Below, in pieces: positions 49,536 through 57,150 of a stretch of DNA of 64,000 nt. Below the pieces are notes generated by a model. The model worked only from the letters and a program-made list of their open reading frames with translations, was not told the DNA's origin and did no database searches. How positions within the stretch are numbered: the stretch's first letter is position 1; each line of letters begins with the position of its first letter. A program made the position numbers and the translations under genes. Origin of the DNA: Bacteroidales bacterium (lineage in GTDB: Bacteria; Bacteroidota; Bacteroidia; Bacteroidales; P3); assembly GCA_017480245.1 (NCBI GenBank), contig JAFVBA010000010.1, positions 124,001 through 188,000 on the forward strand, written 5' to 3'.

Positions 49536-51908
49536 TTAGTGTATTTCCAACCAGTTATCACCCCATCCCATCTCTGCAAGAACGGGAACATTCTGCAAAG
49601 GAAGAGCGTTTTCCATCGTTTGCTTAACCAAAGTCTTCATTTCTTCCAATTCATCTTTGACAACGTCAAAAATTAATTCGTCATGAATCTGAAGAATCAT
49701 CTTGCTTTTCAGTCCTTTCGCCTTTATGTTGTCATACATTTTGACCATAGCAATTTTAATCATATCCGCACCCGTTCCCTGTATGGTCATATTGACGGCA
49801 TTGCGCTCGTCAAAAGCGCGTAAGTTGGAGTTTTTGGAAGCAATATTGGTTAAATAACGCCTTCTTCCCATCAAGGTTTGGGCATATCCGTTTTGACGGG
49901 CAAATTGTATGCGCTGCTGGATAAATTGCGCAATCTTAGGAAAAGAAGAAAAGTATTGGTTAATCAAACTTTGGGCTTCGGTACGTTTAATACCCAATCC
50001 CTGCGACAAACCAAAGGCACTAACACCGTATATTATGCCGAAATTGACACTTTTGGCAGCGCTGCGCATTTGTTTTGTAACATCTTCTTGCGGAACACCG
50101 TAGATTTTTGCCGCAGTTGCGCGGTGAATGTCGTGATTAAGTGCAAACTCGTTGCAAAGATGCTCATCTCCGCTCATTGATGCAATAATACGCAATTCTA
50201 TCTGCGAATAATCGGCACTTAACAGCAAATGATTATCGTCCGATGCCACAAAAGCCCTGCGGATTTCCTTTCCCAAATCGGTACGTATAGGAATGTTTTG
50301 CAAATTAGGGTTAGCGGAAGAAAGACGTCCTGTTGCGGTTACGGTTTGATTGAATGTTGTATGGATTTTTCCCGTATTCTTATCAACCAATTGCGGTAAG
50401 GCATCAACGTAAGTGTTTTTCAGTTTCGCTATTTCGCGGTATTCCAAAATTTTTTCTATTATCGGATTCTTATCTTTGAGTTTCACAAGCACGTCTTCCG
50501 CAGTTGAATATTGTTTGTTGCGTGTTTGTTTTGTTTTCTTGTCGCCTTGGATATTCATCTTCTCAAAAAGAACTTCTCCTAACTGTTTCGGCGATGATAT
50601 ATTGAATTGTTCGCCTGCCAAAGCGAAGATTTCTTGCTGTAAGGTGTCTTTTTGTTTTTGCAGATTGGCGGAAAACTCTTTTATTGCAGCAGTATCAAAA
50701 CGTACGCCCTCATTTTCCATATCCAAAAGGACATCACGCAACGGCAATTCTACATCATAATAAAGTTTTTCCAGATTATATTGTTTTAACTTCTCAAGAT
50801 ACTGCGCTTTTACTTCGTCTGCGTGATTTATTATATAATTATTGTCCTGCCGTTGTTCGGGATTGATAAGATAACCTGCCAACACGATAGGGTAATATTC
50901 GGAATGTTTGTCAATGACTGCGGGTTTTACGGCAGGGGATTGCGCAGTGTTTTCATTGGAAAAAGAAAACAAATCCGTTTGCGCAGGATTTACGTTTTGG
51001 AGTTGAGGTTTAGTTTCAACGGGAGCGTTATTGCCGAAAATTTTATAGAATCTCTCGGAGAATTTACGGAATTCTAAATCATCAAACAGTGATTTGCAGG
51101 CAACGAAATCAGGAGTTTTCATTTTGAATTCATCTTCTGAGAAATCTATCGGCACATCCAGCCGTATGGTTGCAAGTTCTTTTGAAAGCAATGCCTTATC
51201 TTTGTTATTTTCTATTGCATTGCGTATGCTTTTATTCTCAATCTTGTCAGTGTTTGCCAAAATCTGTTCAATGCTGTCAAATTGTTGCAAAAGGGCTTTC
51301 GCTTTTTTCTCCCCGATTGTAGGAACTCCGGGGATATTGTCGCTGCTGTCGCCCATCAATGCCAAAAAGTCTATAACCTGCAGCGGATTTTTTATCTCAA
51401 ATTTCTCAAGAACTTCTTTTGTTCCCAATATTTGTTCTTTTGAAAAGCCTGTTGCAAGTTTCAAGATATAAATATTGTCTTCAACAATCTGCGCATAGTC
51501 TTTGTCAGGAGTAACCATATAGACTTCATATCCCGATTGCTTACCTTTTTTTGCCAAAGTGCCGACCACATCATCGGCTTCGTAACCTTCGCACGACACC
51601 ATAGCGATATTCATTGCCTCAATCAAGCGCTCAATATACGGAATACTCTGCCGAAGTTCCTCAGGCATGGCTTCTCTGTTGGCTTTGTAGGCTTCAAACT
51701 CTTGTTTGCGGAAATTTTCTCCCTTACACTCAAAAGCAATTGCCATCAAGTCAGGTTGATATTTGGTAATTATATCCAAAAGTGAGTTGGCAAATCCGAG
51801 AATTGCCGAAGTGTTCAGTCCTTTACTGTTTATACGGGGATTTTTATTCAACGCATAAAAAGAACGGTAAATAAGAGCAAAAGCATCTATCAAAAAAAAC
51901 TTTTTCAT
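49536..51908 (-). CDS. polA: DNA polymerase I lacking the 3'-5' exonuclease domain
   Basis: A 790-residue polymerase. Residues 1-290 form the 5'-nuclease domain (AYKANREAMPEELRQ, CEGYEADDVVGTLA, TPDKDYAQIV, GDSSDNIPGVPTIGEKKA). Residues about 375-790 form the polymerase domain: motif A DYSQIELR (566-573), O-helix RSAAKSVNFGIIYG (615-628), motif C HDE (742-744). Only about 85 residues, with a low-complexity linker rich in Asn, Gln, Ser and Ala, lie between, against about 190 for the proofreading domain of E. coli Pol I. The DxE and YxxxD exonuclease motifs are absent. A remnant (YYPIVLAGYLINPEQRQD) resembles the end of that domain, suggesting deletion. It should act without proofreading. Confidence 0.94.
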   Translation of the reverse strand: MKKFFLIDAFALIYRSFYALNKNPRINSKGLNTSAILGFANSLLDIITKYQPDLMAIAFECKGENFRKQEFEAYKANREAMPEELRQSIPYIERLIEAMNIAMVSCEGYEADDVVGTLAKKGKQSGYEVYMVTPDKDYAQIVEDNIYILKLATGFSKEQILGTKEVLEKFEIKNPLQVIDFLALMGDSSDNIPGVPTIGEKKAKALLQQFDSIEQILANTDKIENKSIRNAIENNKDKALLSKELATIRLDVPIDFSEDEFKMKTPDFVACKSLFDDLEFRKFSERFYKIFGNNAPVETKPQLQNVNPAQTDLFSFSNENTAQSPAVKPAVIDKHSEYYPIVLAGYLINPEQRQDNNYIINHADEVKAQYLEKLKQYNLEKLYYDVELPLRDVLLDMENEGVRFDTAAIKEFSANLQKQKDTLQQEIFALAGEQFNISSPKQLGEVLFEKMNIQGDKKTKQTRNKQYSTAEDVLVKLKDKNPIIEKILEYREIAKLKNTYVDALPQLVDKNTGKIHTTFNQTVTATGRLSSANPNLQNIPIRTDLGKEIRRAFVASDDNHLLLSADYSQIELRIIASMSGDEHLCNEFALNHDIHRATAAKIYGVPQEDVTKQMRSAAKSVNFGIIYGVSAFGLSQGLGIKRTEAQSLINQYFSSFPKIAQFIQQRIQFARQNGYAQTLMGRRRYLTNIASKNSNLRAFDERNAVNMTIQGTGADMIKIAMVKMYDNIKAKGLKSKMILQIHDELIFDVVKDELEEMKTLVKQTMENALPLQNVPVLAEMGWGDNWLEIH

Positions 51909-51930
51909 CGCGGTAATATGAAGTTATTTG

Positions 51931-53220
51931 CTATTCGCAGTAAAGATTTACTATATTTTGGATTGATTTGGTGCAGACAGGACAAAACGGAGTCAAATCT
52001 CGCATCATGCAATGCAGATAAGGACGGTAAAATCCTTTGGAAATATAACTTGCACCCTCAAAAACCCCGACTTTGTTGCTGTATTCCTCCGTTTGAGGTG
52101 TCGGAATCGGAGTGTCTTTGTCTATCATATCGCCCCATTTCTTAGAAAAATCAACTAACGTTGTAACATTATCTTCGTATGGCTCAACTTTAGAAGAAGT
52201 AACCCCTGCCTGAGAATCATTTTCTGCGTATTCATCACCCAAACCAGCGAAACTATGGGAAAATTCATGCACAATAACTTCTTTACTCTTCTCTCCCATA
52301 TAACAAGTTGCGTAATAATTGTAAATACCTCCGCCTCCGTATGTGTCAGAGTTACAAACCATGATAATAGCATCGCAAGGCACTCTGTCAATAACGTCAT
52401 ACACGTCCCACAAGTTGCGTGTCATTATGTAGCGTGGCGAACCGAATGTATTATAAACTACTCCCAAATCACTGTCTTTTACTTTGGAATCTTTCAAACC
52501 GCCTATTCCGCTTTCCTTTGCGTATCTTTCCACTGCCGTTATCTGAATTTTGCCCTTTAAACTCTTGTAAGGTTCTTCGGAAAACATATATCCTGACATT
52601 TTCTGCAAATCCTGCATCATTTTTTCCCTATCTTCCAAGGTATAACCAACAGGAATCAAAACCAAATCCACACGTTTGTCAATTTCCCTGCCTGTCTCGT
52701 TCAACGTTATTATATGCGGTACAGATGGTTTGGCTTGTTTGGAAAAGAAATCTAAAGGTCGGATTTCGTTTTTGTCAATTCCGTAACGCACGACCTCTTT
52801 AAAATTATTTACGCTGTCGCGTACCGAAAACGCTATCTCAATTTCAACGTCCTCTTTTGGACAAGGAACGATTATCACCTCTTCAAAGTTGCCGCACATC
52901 CGACTTGCTTCGTCCATTGAGAGCCATTCGTTAAACAAAGAGGAAACTCCTTTGGAGAAAATCAACTTCTTGGTGTTTTTATCGTATAAACTGATAAGGT
53001 AAGCCCCGTTGTCAGTCCGGTCAATCAAGTTTTTATGGCTGCCCGAATAGAAAGGAATTTCTTTCATTGCCTCAATTGTGAAATAATCCACGCCCTGACG
53101 TCCCGAATGAGAGTAATCAATTCTCAAACCCTTGTTTTCAAAATATTTATCCCACTGCGCAAAACTTACAACGGGCAAGATGCTTAAAGCAATCAACAAG
53201 ATATTTCTTACAATTTTCAT
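51931..53220 (-). CDS. M64 family metallopeptidase
   Basis: A 429-residue exported protease. The signal peptide is MKIVRNILLIALSILPVVSF and the zinc site is the HExxH motif in HEFSHSFAGLGDEY. The C-terminal part (CMMRDLTPFCPVC) is also conserved in the M64 (IgA peptidase-like) family. Members are zinc endopeptidases of the envelope or secreted fraction; substrates vary, and the IgA specificity of the founding enzyme must not be assumed. The gene follows polA upstream on the minus strand and has a promoter at 53238-53268. Confidence 0.9.
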   Translation of the reverse strand: MKIVRNILLIALSILPVVSFAQWDKYFENKGLRIDYSHSGRQGVDYFTIEAMKEIPFYSGSHKNLIDRTDNGAYLISLYDKNTKKLIFSKGVSSLFNEWLSMDEASRMCGNFEEVIIVPCPKEDVEIEIAFSVRDSVNNFKEVVRYGIDKNEIRPLDFFSKQAKPSVPHIITLNETGREIDKRVDLVLIPVGYTLEDREKMMQDLQKMSGYMFSEEPYKSLKGKIQITAVERYAKESGIGGLKDSKVKDSDLGVVYNTFGSPRYIMTRNLWDVYDVIDRVPCDAIIMVCNSDTYGGGGIYNYYATCYMGEKSKEVIVHEFSHSFAGLGDEYAENDSQAGVTSSKVEPYEDNVTTLVDFSKKWGDMIDKDTPIPTPQTEEYSNKVGVFEGASYISKGFYRPYLHCMMRDLTPFCPVCTKSIQNIVNLYCE

Positions 53221-53237
53221 ATTTTAAAAATTTTGTG

Positions 53238-53268
53238 CAAAATTACGCTTATTTATTCACATCGCAAA
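53238..53268 (-). promoter_or_regulatory. M64 peptidase promoter
   Basis: Minus strand: TAATTTTG at 53238-53245 and TTTG at 53265-53268 (seen as CAAAATTA and CAAA), spacing 19. Confidence 0.65.
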
Positions 53269-53573
53269 AAATATTTTTGTTATTGTATAAAAATCAATGT
53301 TGTTTTCTTTGATGCCCTTTTTGATAAAAATAACGCCTTAGGTGATAACTCTGCCGCCCTTTGCGGAAAGAATTTGAAAAAAAGAGTTTTTTTACCTCAA
53401 AAAAAGAGTTTTTTTAGATAGAAAAAAGAGTTTTTTTTAAAATTTCATCGCAAAGGGCGGCGCAGTGATGGCAAAAAGCGGTGAATTTATCTGAAAGGGC
53501 AGGGTTGAGGTGAGTAAAAATTAAGGTGAATAGCGTAAATAAGTCGGTGAAATAAAAAAATATTTATAAAAAT
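53269..53573. other. Gap between divergent promoters, mostly a 187-bp array
   Basis: No gene is seen. The array at 53314-53500 fills most of this stretch between the M64 peptidase promoter and the tnaA promoter, so it cannot be a simple 3' terminator for either. Confidence 0.6.
53314..53500. repeat. 187-bp palindromic array between tnaA and the M64 gene
   Basis: Left arm: 21-nt units each starting GCC at 53314, 53335 and 53356. Core: AAAAAAAGAGTTTTTTT-type palindromes centred at 53385, 53407 and 53429. Right arm units end GGC, AGC and GGC at 53458, 53479 and 53500. Perfect 13-bp inner inverted repeat GCCGCCCTTTGCG (53353-53365) with 53449-53461. It is symmetric about 53407. Confidence 0.93.
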
Positions 53574-53604
53574 TTTGTCCGTATCGTTTTCTTTTGTAAT
53601 TTTG
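53574..53604 (+). promoter_or_regulatory. tnaA operon promoter
   Basis: TTTG at 53574-53577 and TAATTTTG at 53597-53604, spacing 19. Transcription would start near 53610, before the leader ORF. Confidence 0.75.
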
Positions 53605-53624
53605 CAGATGTAAATGCAGGAAAT

Positions 53625-53711
53625 ATGAAAATAATTAATCATAAAGAGTTCATATCTCACGATTTTCTTAATATAAAAGAACTTGACAGGTTTCTTTTAT
53701 GCAGCATTTAG
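53625..53711 (+). CDS. 28-codon leader ORF upstream of tnaA
   Basis: Starts MKIINHKEF and ends FLLCSI. It has a good Shine-Dalgarno (AGGA, five bases before ATG) and lies between the promoter (53574-53604) and tnaA (103 bases to the tnaA start). In enterics the tna operon is controlled by the TnaC leader with a key Trp; this ORF has no Trp. A bulged hairpin follows: GTATG at 53711-53715 with CATAC at 53751-53755, enclosing CAGCA/TGCTG. It may be a regulatory leader peptide or only a small ORF. Confidence 0.45.
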   Translation: MKIINHKEFISHDFLNIKELDRFLLCSI

Positions 53712-53814
53712 TATGTAGGATGCAGCATATTTTTGCTGTTATCAATATTGCATACTCCCTCTTTTGAAAAAAATTCATTCAATTTAATTAATAACTTAAA
53801 AACATCAGAAAATT

Positions 53815-55191
53815 ATGGAATTACCATTCGCAGAAGCGTGGAAAATTAAGATGGTTGAGCCATTAAAAAAATCCACAAGAGAACAAAGAGAACAATGGTT
53901 GAAAGAAGCTCATTACAATGTATTTCAACTTAAAGCAGAACAGGTTTATATTGACCTTTTGACAGATTCCGGTACGGGTGCAATGTCTCAAGGACAGTGG
54001 TCGGCAATGATGTTGGGCGATGAGTCTTACGCAGGTGCAACTTCATTCTACAAATTTGAAGAAACCGTAAAACGTATCTTCGGTATGGATTACGTTATTC
54101 CGACACACCAAGGACGTGCAGCAGAGAACGTATTGTTTTCTTACCTTGTAAAAGCAGGAAACGTTATCCCTGGTAACGCACATTTCGACACAACTAAAGG
54201 ACATATAGAATCACGTAAAGCATTTGCTATTGACGTTACTATTCCTGAGGCAAACGACACTCAACTTGAACTTCCTTTCAAAGGAAACGTGTCAATAGAA
54301 CTTTTAACTAAGGTTTTGGAAGAAAACAAAGGCAATGTACCTTTCATGGTTTTGACTGTAACTAACAATACTAAGGGCGGACAACCTGTAAGTATGCAAA
54401 ACATAAAAGAAACTTGCGAATTGTGCCACAAATACGGCGTACCTGTTGTAATGGATTCCGCACGTTTTGCAGAGAATGCTTACTTTATCAAAACAAGAGA
54501 AGAAGGCTACAAAGACAAAACTATTAAGGAAATAGTAAAAGAGATGTATTCTTATGTAGATATGGCAACCATGTCTTGCAAGAAGGATGCTATCGTTAAT
54601 ATGGGCGGATTCATCGCAACGAGAAATAAAGAAGTTTATGAAGGATGTAAATTGTTCTGCATTCCTTTTGAAGGCTATATCACTTACGGTGGATTGAACG
54701 GAAGAGATTTGAATGCTATCGCAGTAGGTTTGGAAGAAAATACTGAGTTTGATATGCTTGAAACCCGTATTAAGCAAGTTGAGTACTTAGCAAAGAAACT
54801 TGACGAGTACGGAATCCCATATCAAAGACCTGCAGGCGGACATGCAATCTTTGTTGATGCAGATAAAGTTCTTGACCAGATACCAAAAGAAGAATTTCCT
54901 GGCCAAACATTGACCTGTGAGTTGTATTTGGAGAGCGGAGTACGTGCTTGCGAAATCGGATATATGCTTGCAGACCGCGACCCTGTAACAAGAGAAAACC
55001 GTTTCGGCGGATTGGATTTGTTACGTTTGTGCATACCAAGACGTGTTTATACAAACAATCACATGGATGTCATTGCAGCAGCGTTAAAGAACGTTTATGA
55101 CCGCAGACATGAGATAAAACGTGGTGTAGAAATCACTTGGGAAGCACCTTTGATGAGACACTTCACTGTACAATTGAAAAGATTAGGCTAA
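53815..55191 (+). CDS. tnaA: Tryptophanase
   Basis: PLP-dependent lyase that splits tryptophan into indole, pyruvate and ammonia. The 458 residues match the TnaA/tyrosine phenol-lyase family; the PLP lysine lies in MSCKKDAIVNMGG. The position that in tyrosine phenol-lyase is an arginine binding the phenol (ME-R-G) here reads ACEIGYMLADRDP, as in tryptophanases, so tryptophanase is preferred. A leader ORF precedes it and a terminator follows (55235-55276). No tryptophan permease is adjacent. Confidence 0.94.
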   Translation: MELPFAEAWKIKMVEPLKKSTREQREQWLKEAHYNVFQLKAEQVYIDLLTDSGTGAMSQGQWSAMMLGDESYAGATSFYKFEETVKRIFGMDYVIPTHQGRAAENVLFSYLVKAGNVIPGNAHFDTTKGHIESRKAFAIDVTIPEANDTQLELPFKGNVSIELLTKVLEENKGNVPFMVLTVTNNTKGGQPVSMQNIKETCELCHKYGVPVVMDSARFAENAYFIKTREEGYKDKTIKEIVKEMYSYVDMATMSCKKDAIVNMGGFIATRNKEVYEGCKLFCIPFEGYITYGGLNGRDLNAIAVGLEENTEFDMLETRIKQVEYLAKKLDEYGIPYQRPAGGHAIFVDADKVLDQIPKEEFPGQTLTCELYLESGVRACEIGYMLADRDPVTRENRFGGLDLLRLCIPRRVYTNNHMDVIAAALKNVYDRRHEIKRGVEITWEAPLMRHFTVQLKRLG

Positions 55192-55234
55192 GATAAACAT
55201 TCGGTGTTTTTTATTGCGAAAACGCTGAAATCAG

Positions 55235-55276
55235 TCGCTGAAAACATACCATAAATGTATTTTTCAGCGATTTTTC
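55235..55276 (+). terminator. tnaA terminator
   Basis: TCGCTGAAAA (55235-55244) pairs with TTTTCAGCGA (55261-55270), followed by TTTTTC. Confidence 0.85.
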
Positions 55277-55323
55277 TTTGCAAATTATAATAATTAATTT
55301 ATTAATAATCAATTATTTGTGTA

Positions 55324-55333
55324 GGGGGGGGGG
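55324..55333 (+). repeat. Homopolymer tract of ten G
   Basis: A run of ten G in an AT-rich intergenic region, 20 bases upstream of the -33 box of the orphan promoter at 55354. Runs of this kind vary in length by slippage. Confidence 0.9.
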
Positions 55334-55353
55334 TATCTTTTCTATAAAAAATA

Positions 55354-55385
55354 TTTGGTAGTTTGAAAATTATTATGTAATTTTG
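55354..55385 (+). promoter_or_regulatory. Orphan promoter
   Basis: TTTG at 55354-55357 and TAATTTTG at 55378-55385, spacing 20. Good match to the Bacteroides pattern. No gene of normal size follows on this strand. Confidence 0.7.
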
Positions 55386-55387
55386 CA

Positions 55388-55477
55388 ATGTGGTTAGGAG
55401 GAGTTAGTAAAGGTTTCCTTCAATCACTTAAAAATCATCATCATTTTTACATTCATTTTTTTGTGCGGGCGATGTGA
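55388..55477 (+). CDS. 29-codon His-containing mini-ORF
   Basis: Encodes MWLGGVSKGF, then LQSLKNHHHFYIHFF and VRAM. Three consecutive His codons plus one more sit just before a strong terminator whose stem overlaps the ORF end, which is the layout of an amino-acid attenuator leader. The ATG is only two bases after the -7 box, so it would be leaderless or misplaced; an AGGAGG at 55396-55401 lies inside the ORF. No histidine gene follows on this strand. A small RNA with this sequence is an alternative. Confidence 0.35.
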   Translation: MWLGGVSKGFLQSLKNHHHFYIHFFVRAM

Positions 55478-55498
55478 ATCGTCCGCGCTTATTTTATT
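55463..55498 (+). terminator. Terminator of the orphan transcript
   Basis: GTGCGGGCGAT pairs with ATCGTCCGCGC (55463-55473 with 55478-55488) around GTGA, with two G-U pairs, followed by TTATTTTATT. Strong and GC-rich. Confidence 0.85.
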
Positions 55499-55523
55499 GA
55501 AATATATTGTGAATTATTGCTAA

Positions 55524-55608
55524 TGAATCCGCAATTCTTTACATCGACTCCGCAATTCTTTTTATCAAAACACGAATTGCTGCCGACAAGACGTAAATTG
55601 CTAACCTT
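55524..55608. repeat. 84-bp palindromic repeat of 21-nt units near the SUI1 gene
   Basis: CGCAATTC at 55530 and 55551 and (G/A)AATTGC at 55574 and 55595, each pair 21 nt apart and inverted relative to each other; symmetric about 55566. It runs into the stop codon region of the SUI1 gene (55601). Confidence 0.75.
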
Positions 55609-55960
55609 TTCTTTTGATTTTATAACCTTCTTTGCTAAGAATCTCTGCTGTTTTGTCTCTGAAATCGCCTTGAATCAAGATAACGCCGTCTTTAACCGCC
55701 CCTCCGACACCGCATTTGGTCTTTAACATCTTGCCGAGAGCGGTAAGGTCTTCGTCAGTGCCGACAAAATTTTCCACAAGCGTTACTTTCTTTCCGCCTC
55801 TTTGCTTTTTATCCAACGAAATATACAATGTCTGTTGATTATTTGGTAAAGTCTCCTGCTCAATCACCTCTTCGGAAAAATCATAGTTGGGATTAGTGGA
55901 ATAAACCACGTTCAACGAAGACAAATCCGACAAACTGCTATATTTTTTCTTCTCTTTCAT
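55601..55960 (-). CDS. SUI1/YciH-type translation factor
   Basis: A 119-residue protein of the eIF1/SUI1 family. The core runs from TLYISLDKKQRGGKKVTLVE through KMLKTKCGVGGAVKDGVIL to LSKEGYKIKRKG; the KCGVGG segment is diagnostic. The E. coli relative YciH influences start-codon selection. The first 40 residues are a variable Ser/Asn-rich extension. It is read leftward, 49 bases from the lipid-kinase gene upstream of it. Confidence 0.92.
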   Translation of the reverse strand: MKEKKKYSSLSDLSSLNVVYSTNPNYDFSEEVIEQETLPNNQQTLYISLDKKQRGGKKVTLVENFVGTDEDLTALGKMLKTKCGVGGAVKDGVILIQGDFRDKTAEILSKEGYKIKRKG

Positions 55961-56009
55961 ACCTCAAATATATACTATATTCTACTTACTACCTACTACA
56001 TAACGCAGT

Positions 56010-57011
56010 TTAGAGTTTTTCTCTTATTTGTTTGATAAGTTCCGCTATTTTATTCTCGTAAGGGAATATCTCACTGCGTTTTTCGTCAGGTATTATGACG
56101 TTTAACGATAGCGGATTGACAGAAAATTCCAATGTATTGTCCTTTATTTCCACTGCTTCGCCGTCCAGATTTATCAAGCCGTCTTCAAAACCTATCACCT
56201 TCACGTTTCTTGCCGAGTAAGTATGGACATACGGGCTTTTGTCGAAGTTTCTGAAAAACATAAACTGAACTACCAACGGCGCAAGGGCTAAAGGTACTTT
56301 TTTTACTATGCTTACGTCCAACAAACCGTCATTTACCGATGCTTTAGGAGCCACAACAGCGTTGTAACCGAACTGATTACTGTTGGCAAACGACACAAAC
56401 AAGGCTTCTGTTTCCACTTCCTTACTGTCAATAAGGAGTTTGTATTTTTTAGGTTTGTAATTAAGATAATCTTCCAGTACAAATTTAAGATAAGTTTGAA
56501 ATCCGCGCGTCTTATTACCCTCAAACTGCTTTGCAATCAACGCATCAAATCCCACACCTGCGATAGAAGCGTAATGAGTGCAGGATTTTTTTTCTGGGTT
56601 ATCCTCTTCTTCGGCGTTATAATAAGAAACAGTAACCGTATCCATCAAAAGAGAATTGCAATTGTTGATAACCTCAATTGCTTTATCCACATTAAGCGGA
56701 ATATGTAAGCAACGGGCAAGACCGTTTCCCGAACCGGCAGGAATAATTCCCAATTTAACGCGACTGCCTATCAATCCGCGCACGCAATCGTTGATACTGC
56801 CGTCGCCACCTACCGCAACAACGGTATCAAATCCCTCATTAACGGAATTTTTCGCTATCTCGGTAGCGTGATGTGCGTACTCGGTATAAGCAATCTGGTG
56901 ATCAAATTTGTCTTTATTCAAAAATTTATCCAAAGACTGCTCAACCGTCTTTTGTTTTCCTATTCCCGACACAGGATTTATAATAAACAATATCTTCTCT
57001 TTCATATTCAT
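56010..57011 (-). CDS. YegS/DAG-kinase family lipid kinase
   Basis: A 333-residue cytoplasmic kinase of the diacylglycerol/sphingosine kinase fold. FIINPVSGIGKQ at the N-terminus, the nucleotide-binding GGDGSINDCVRGL, GIIPAGSGNGLARCL and the late SVNDGLLDVSIVKKV motif are all present. It phosphorylates a lipid, probably diacylglycerol or a related one; the substrate is not certain. Bacteroidota also contain sphingolipids, so a sphingoid substrate is possible. Two ATGs at 57011 and 57005 are both plausible. Confidence 0.9.
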   Translation of the reverse strand: MNMKEKILFIINPVSGIGKQKTVEQSLDKFLNKDKFDHQIAYTEYAHHATEIAKNSVNEGFDTVVAVGGDGSINDCVRGLIGSRVKLGIIPAGSGNGLARCLHIPLNVDKAIEVINNCNSLLMDTVTVSYYNAEEEDNPEKKSCTHYASIAGVGFDALIAKQFEGNKTRGFQTYLKFVLEDYLNYKPKKYKLLIDSKEVETEALFVSFANSNQFGYNAVVAPKASVNDGLLDVSIVKKVPLALAPLVVQFMFFRNFDKSPYVHTYSARNVKVIGFEDGLINLDGEAVEIKDNTLEFSVNPLSLNVIIPDEKRSEIFPYENKIAELIKQIREKL

Positions 57012-57034
57012 AATAAAGTGTTTATGTGTTGGTG

Positions 57035-57120
57035 AAAATAAAGTGGCGAATCACGGAATTGTTTTCAGAAAACATTTTACTCTTTTTTGAAAACAATTTA
57101 GCGAAATGGCACTTTATTTT
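57035..57120. repeat. 86-bp palindromic element, diverged copy
   Basis: Starts AAAATAAAGTGGCGAATCAC and ends AATGGCACTTTATTTT; several arm mismatches. It is in the same orientation as 24648-24733. It lies between the start of the lipid kinase gene and the end of the sulfatase gene. Confidence 0.85.
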
Positions 57121-57150
57121 CACGACTTGTAATCATATTATTTTTATATC

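Larger units (their letters stand above)
55192..55600. other. Intergenic region with terminator, G10 tract, orphan promoter, mini-ORF and repeats
   Basis: In order: the tnaA terminator (55235-55276), a ten-G tract (55324-55333), a promoter (55354-55385), a 29-codon ORF (55388-55477), a strong terminator (55463-55498), and an 84-bp repeat of 21-nt units (about 55524-55608) that runs into the end of the SUI1 gene. Confidence 0.7.

Noticed and set aside
53815-55191. Tyrosine phenol-lyase instead of tryptophanase
   Set aside because: The arginine that binds the phenol group in tyrosine phenol-lyase is replaced by isoleucine (ACEIG), as in tryptophanases.
55404-55524. A hydrophobic lipoprotein-like frame in the orphan transcript (KIIIIFTFIFLCG)
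   Set aside because: No ATG, GTG or TTG lies between the upstream stop and the hydrophobic stretch, so it cannot start.
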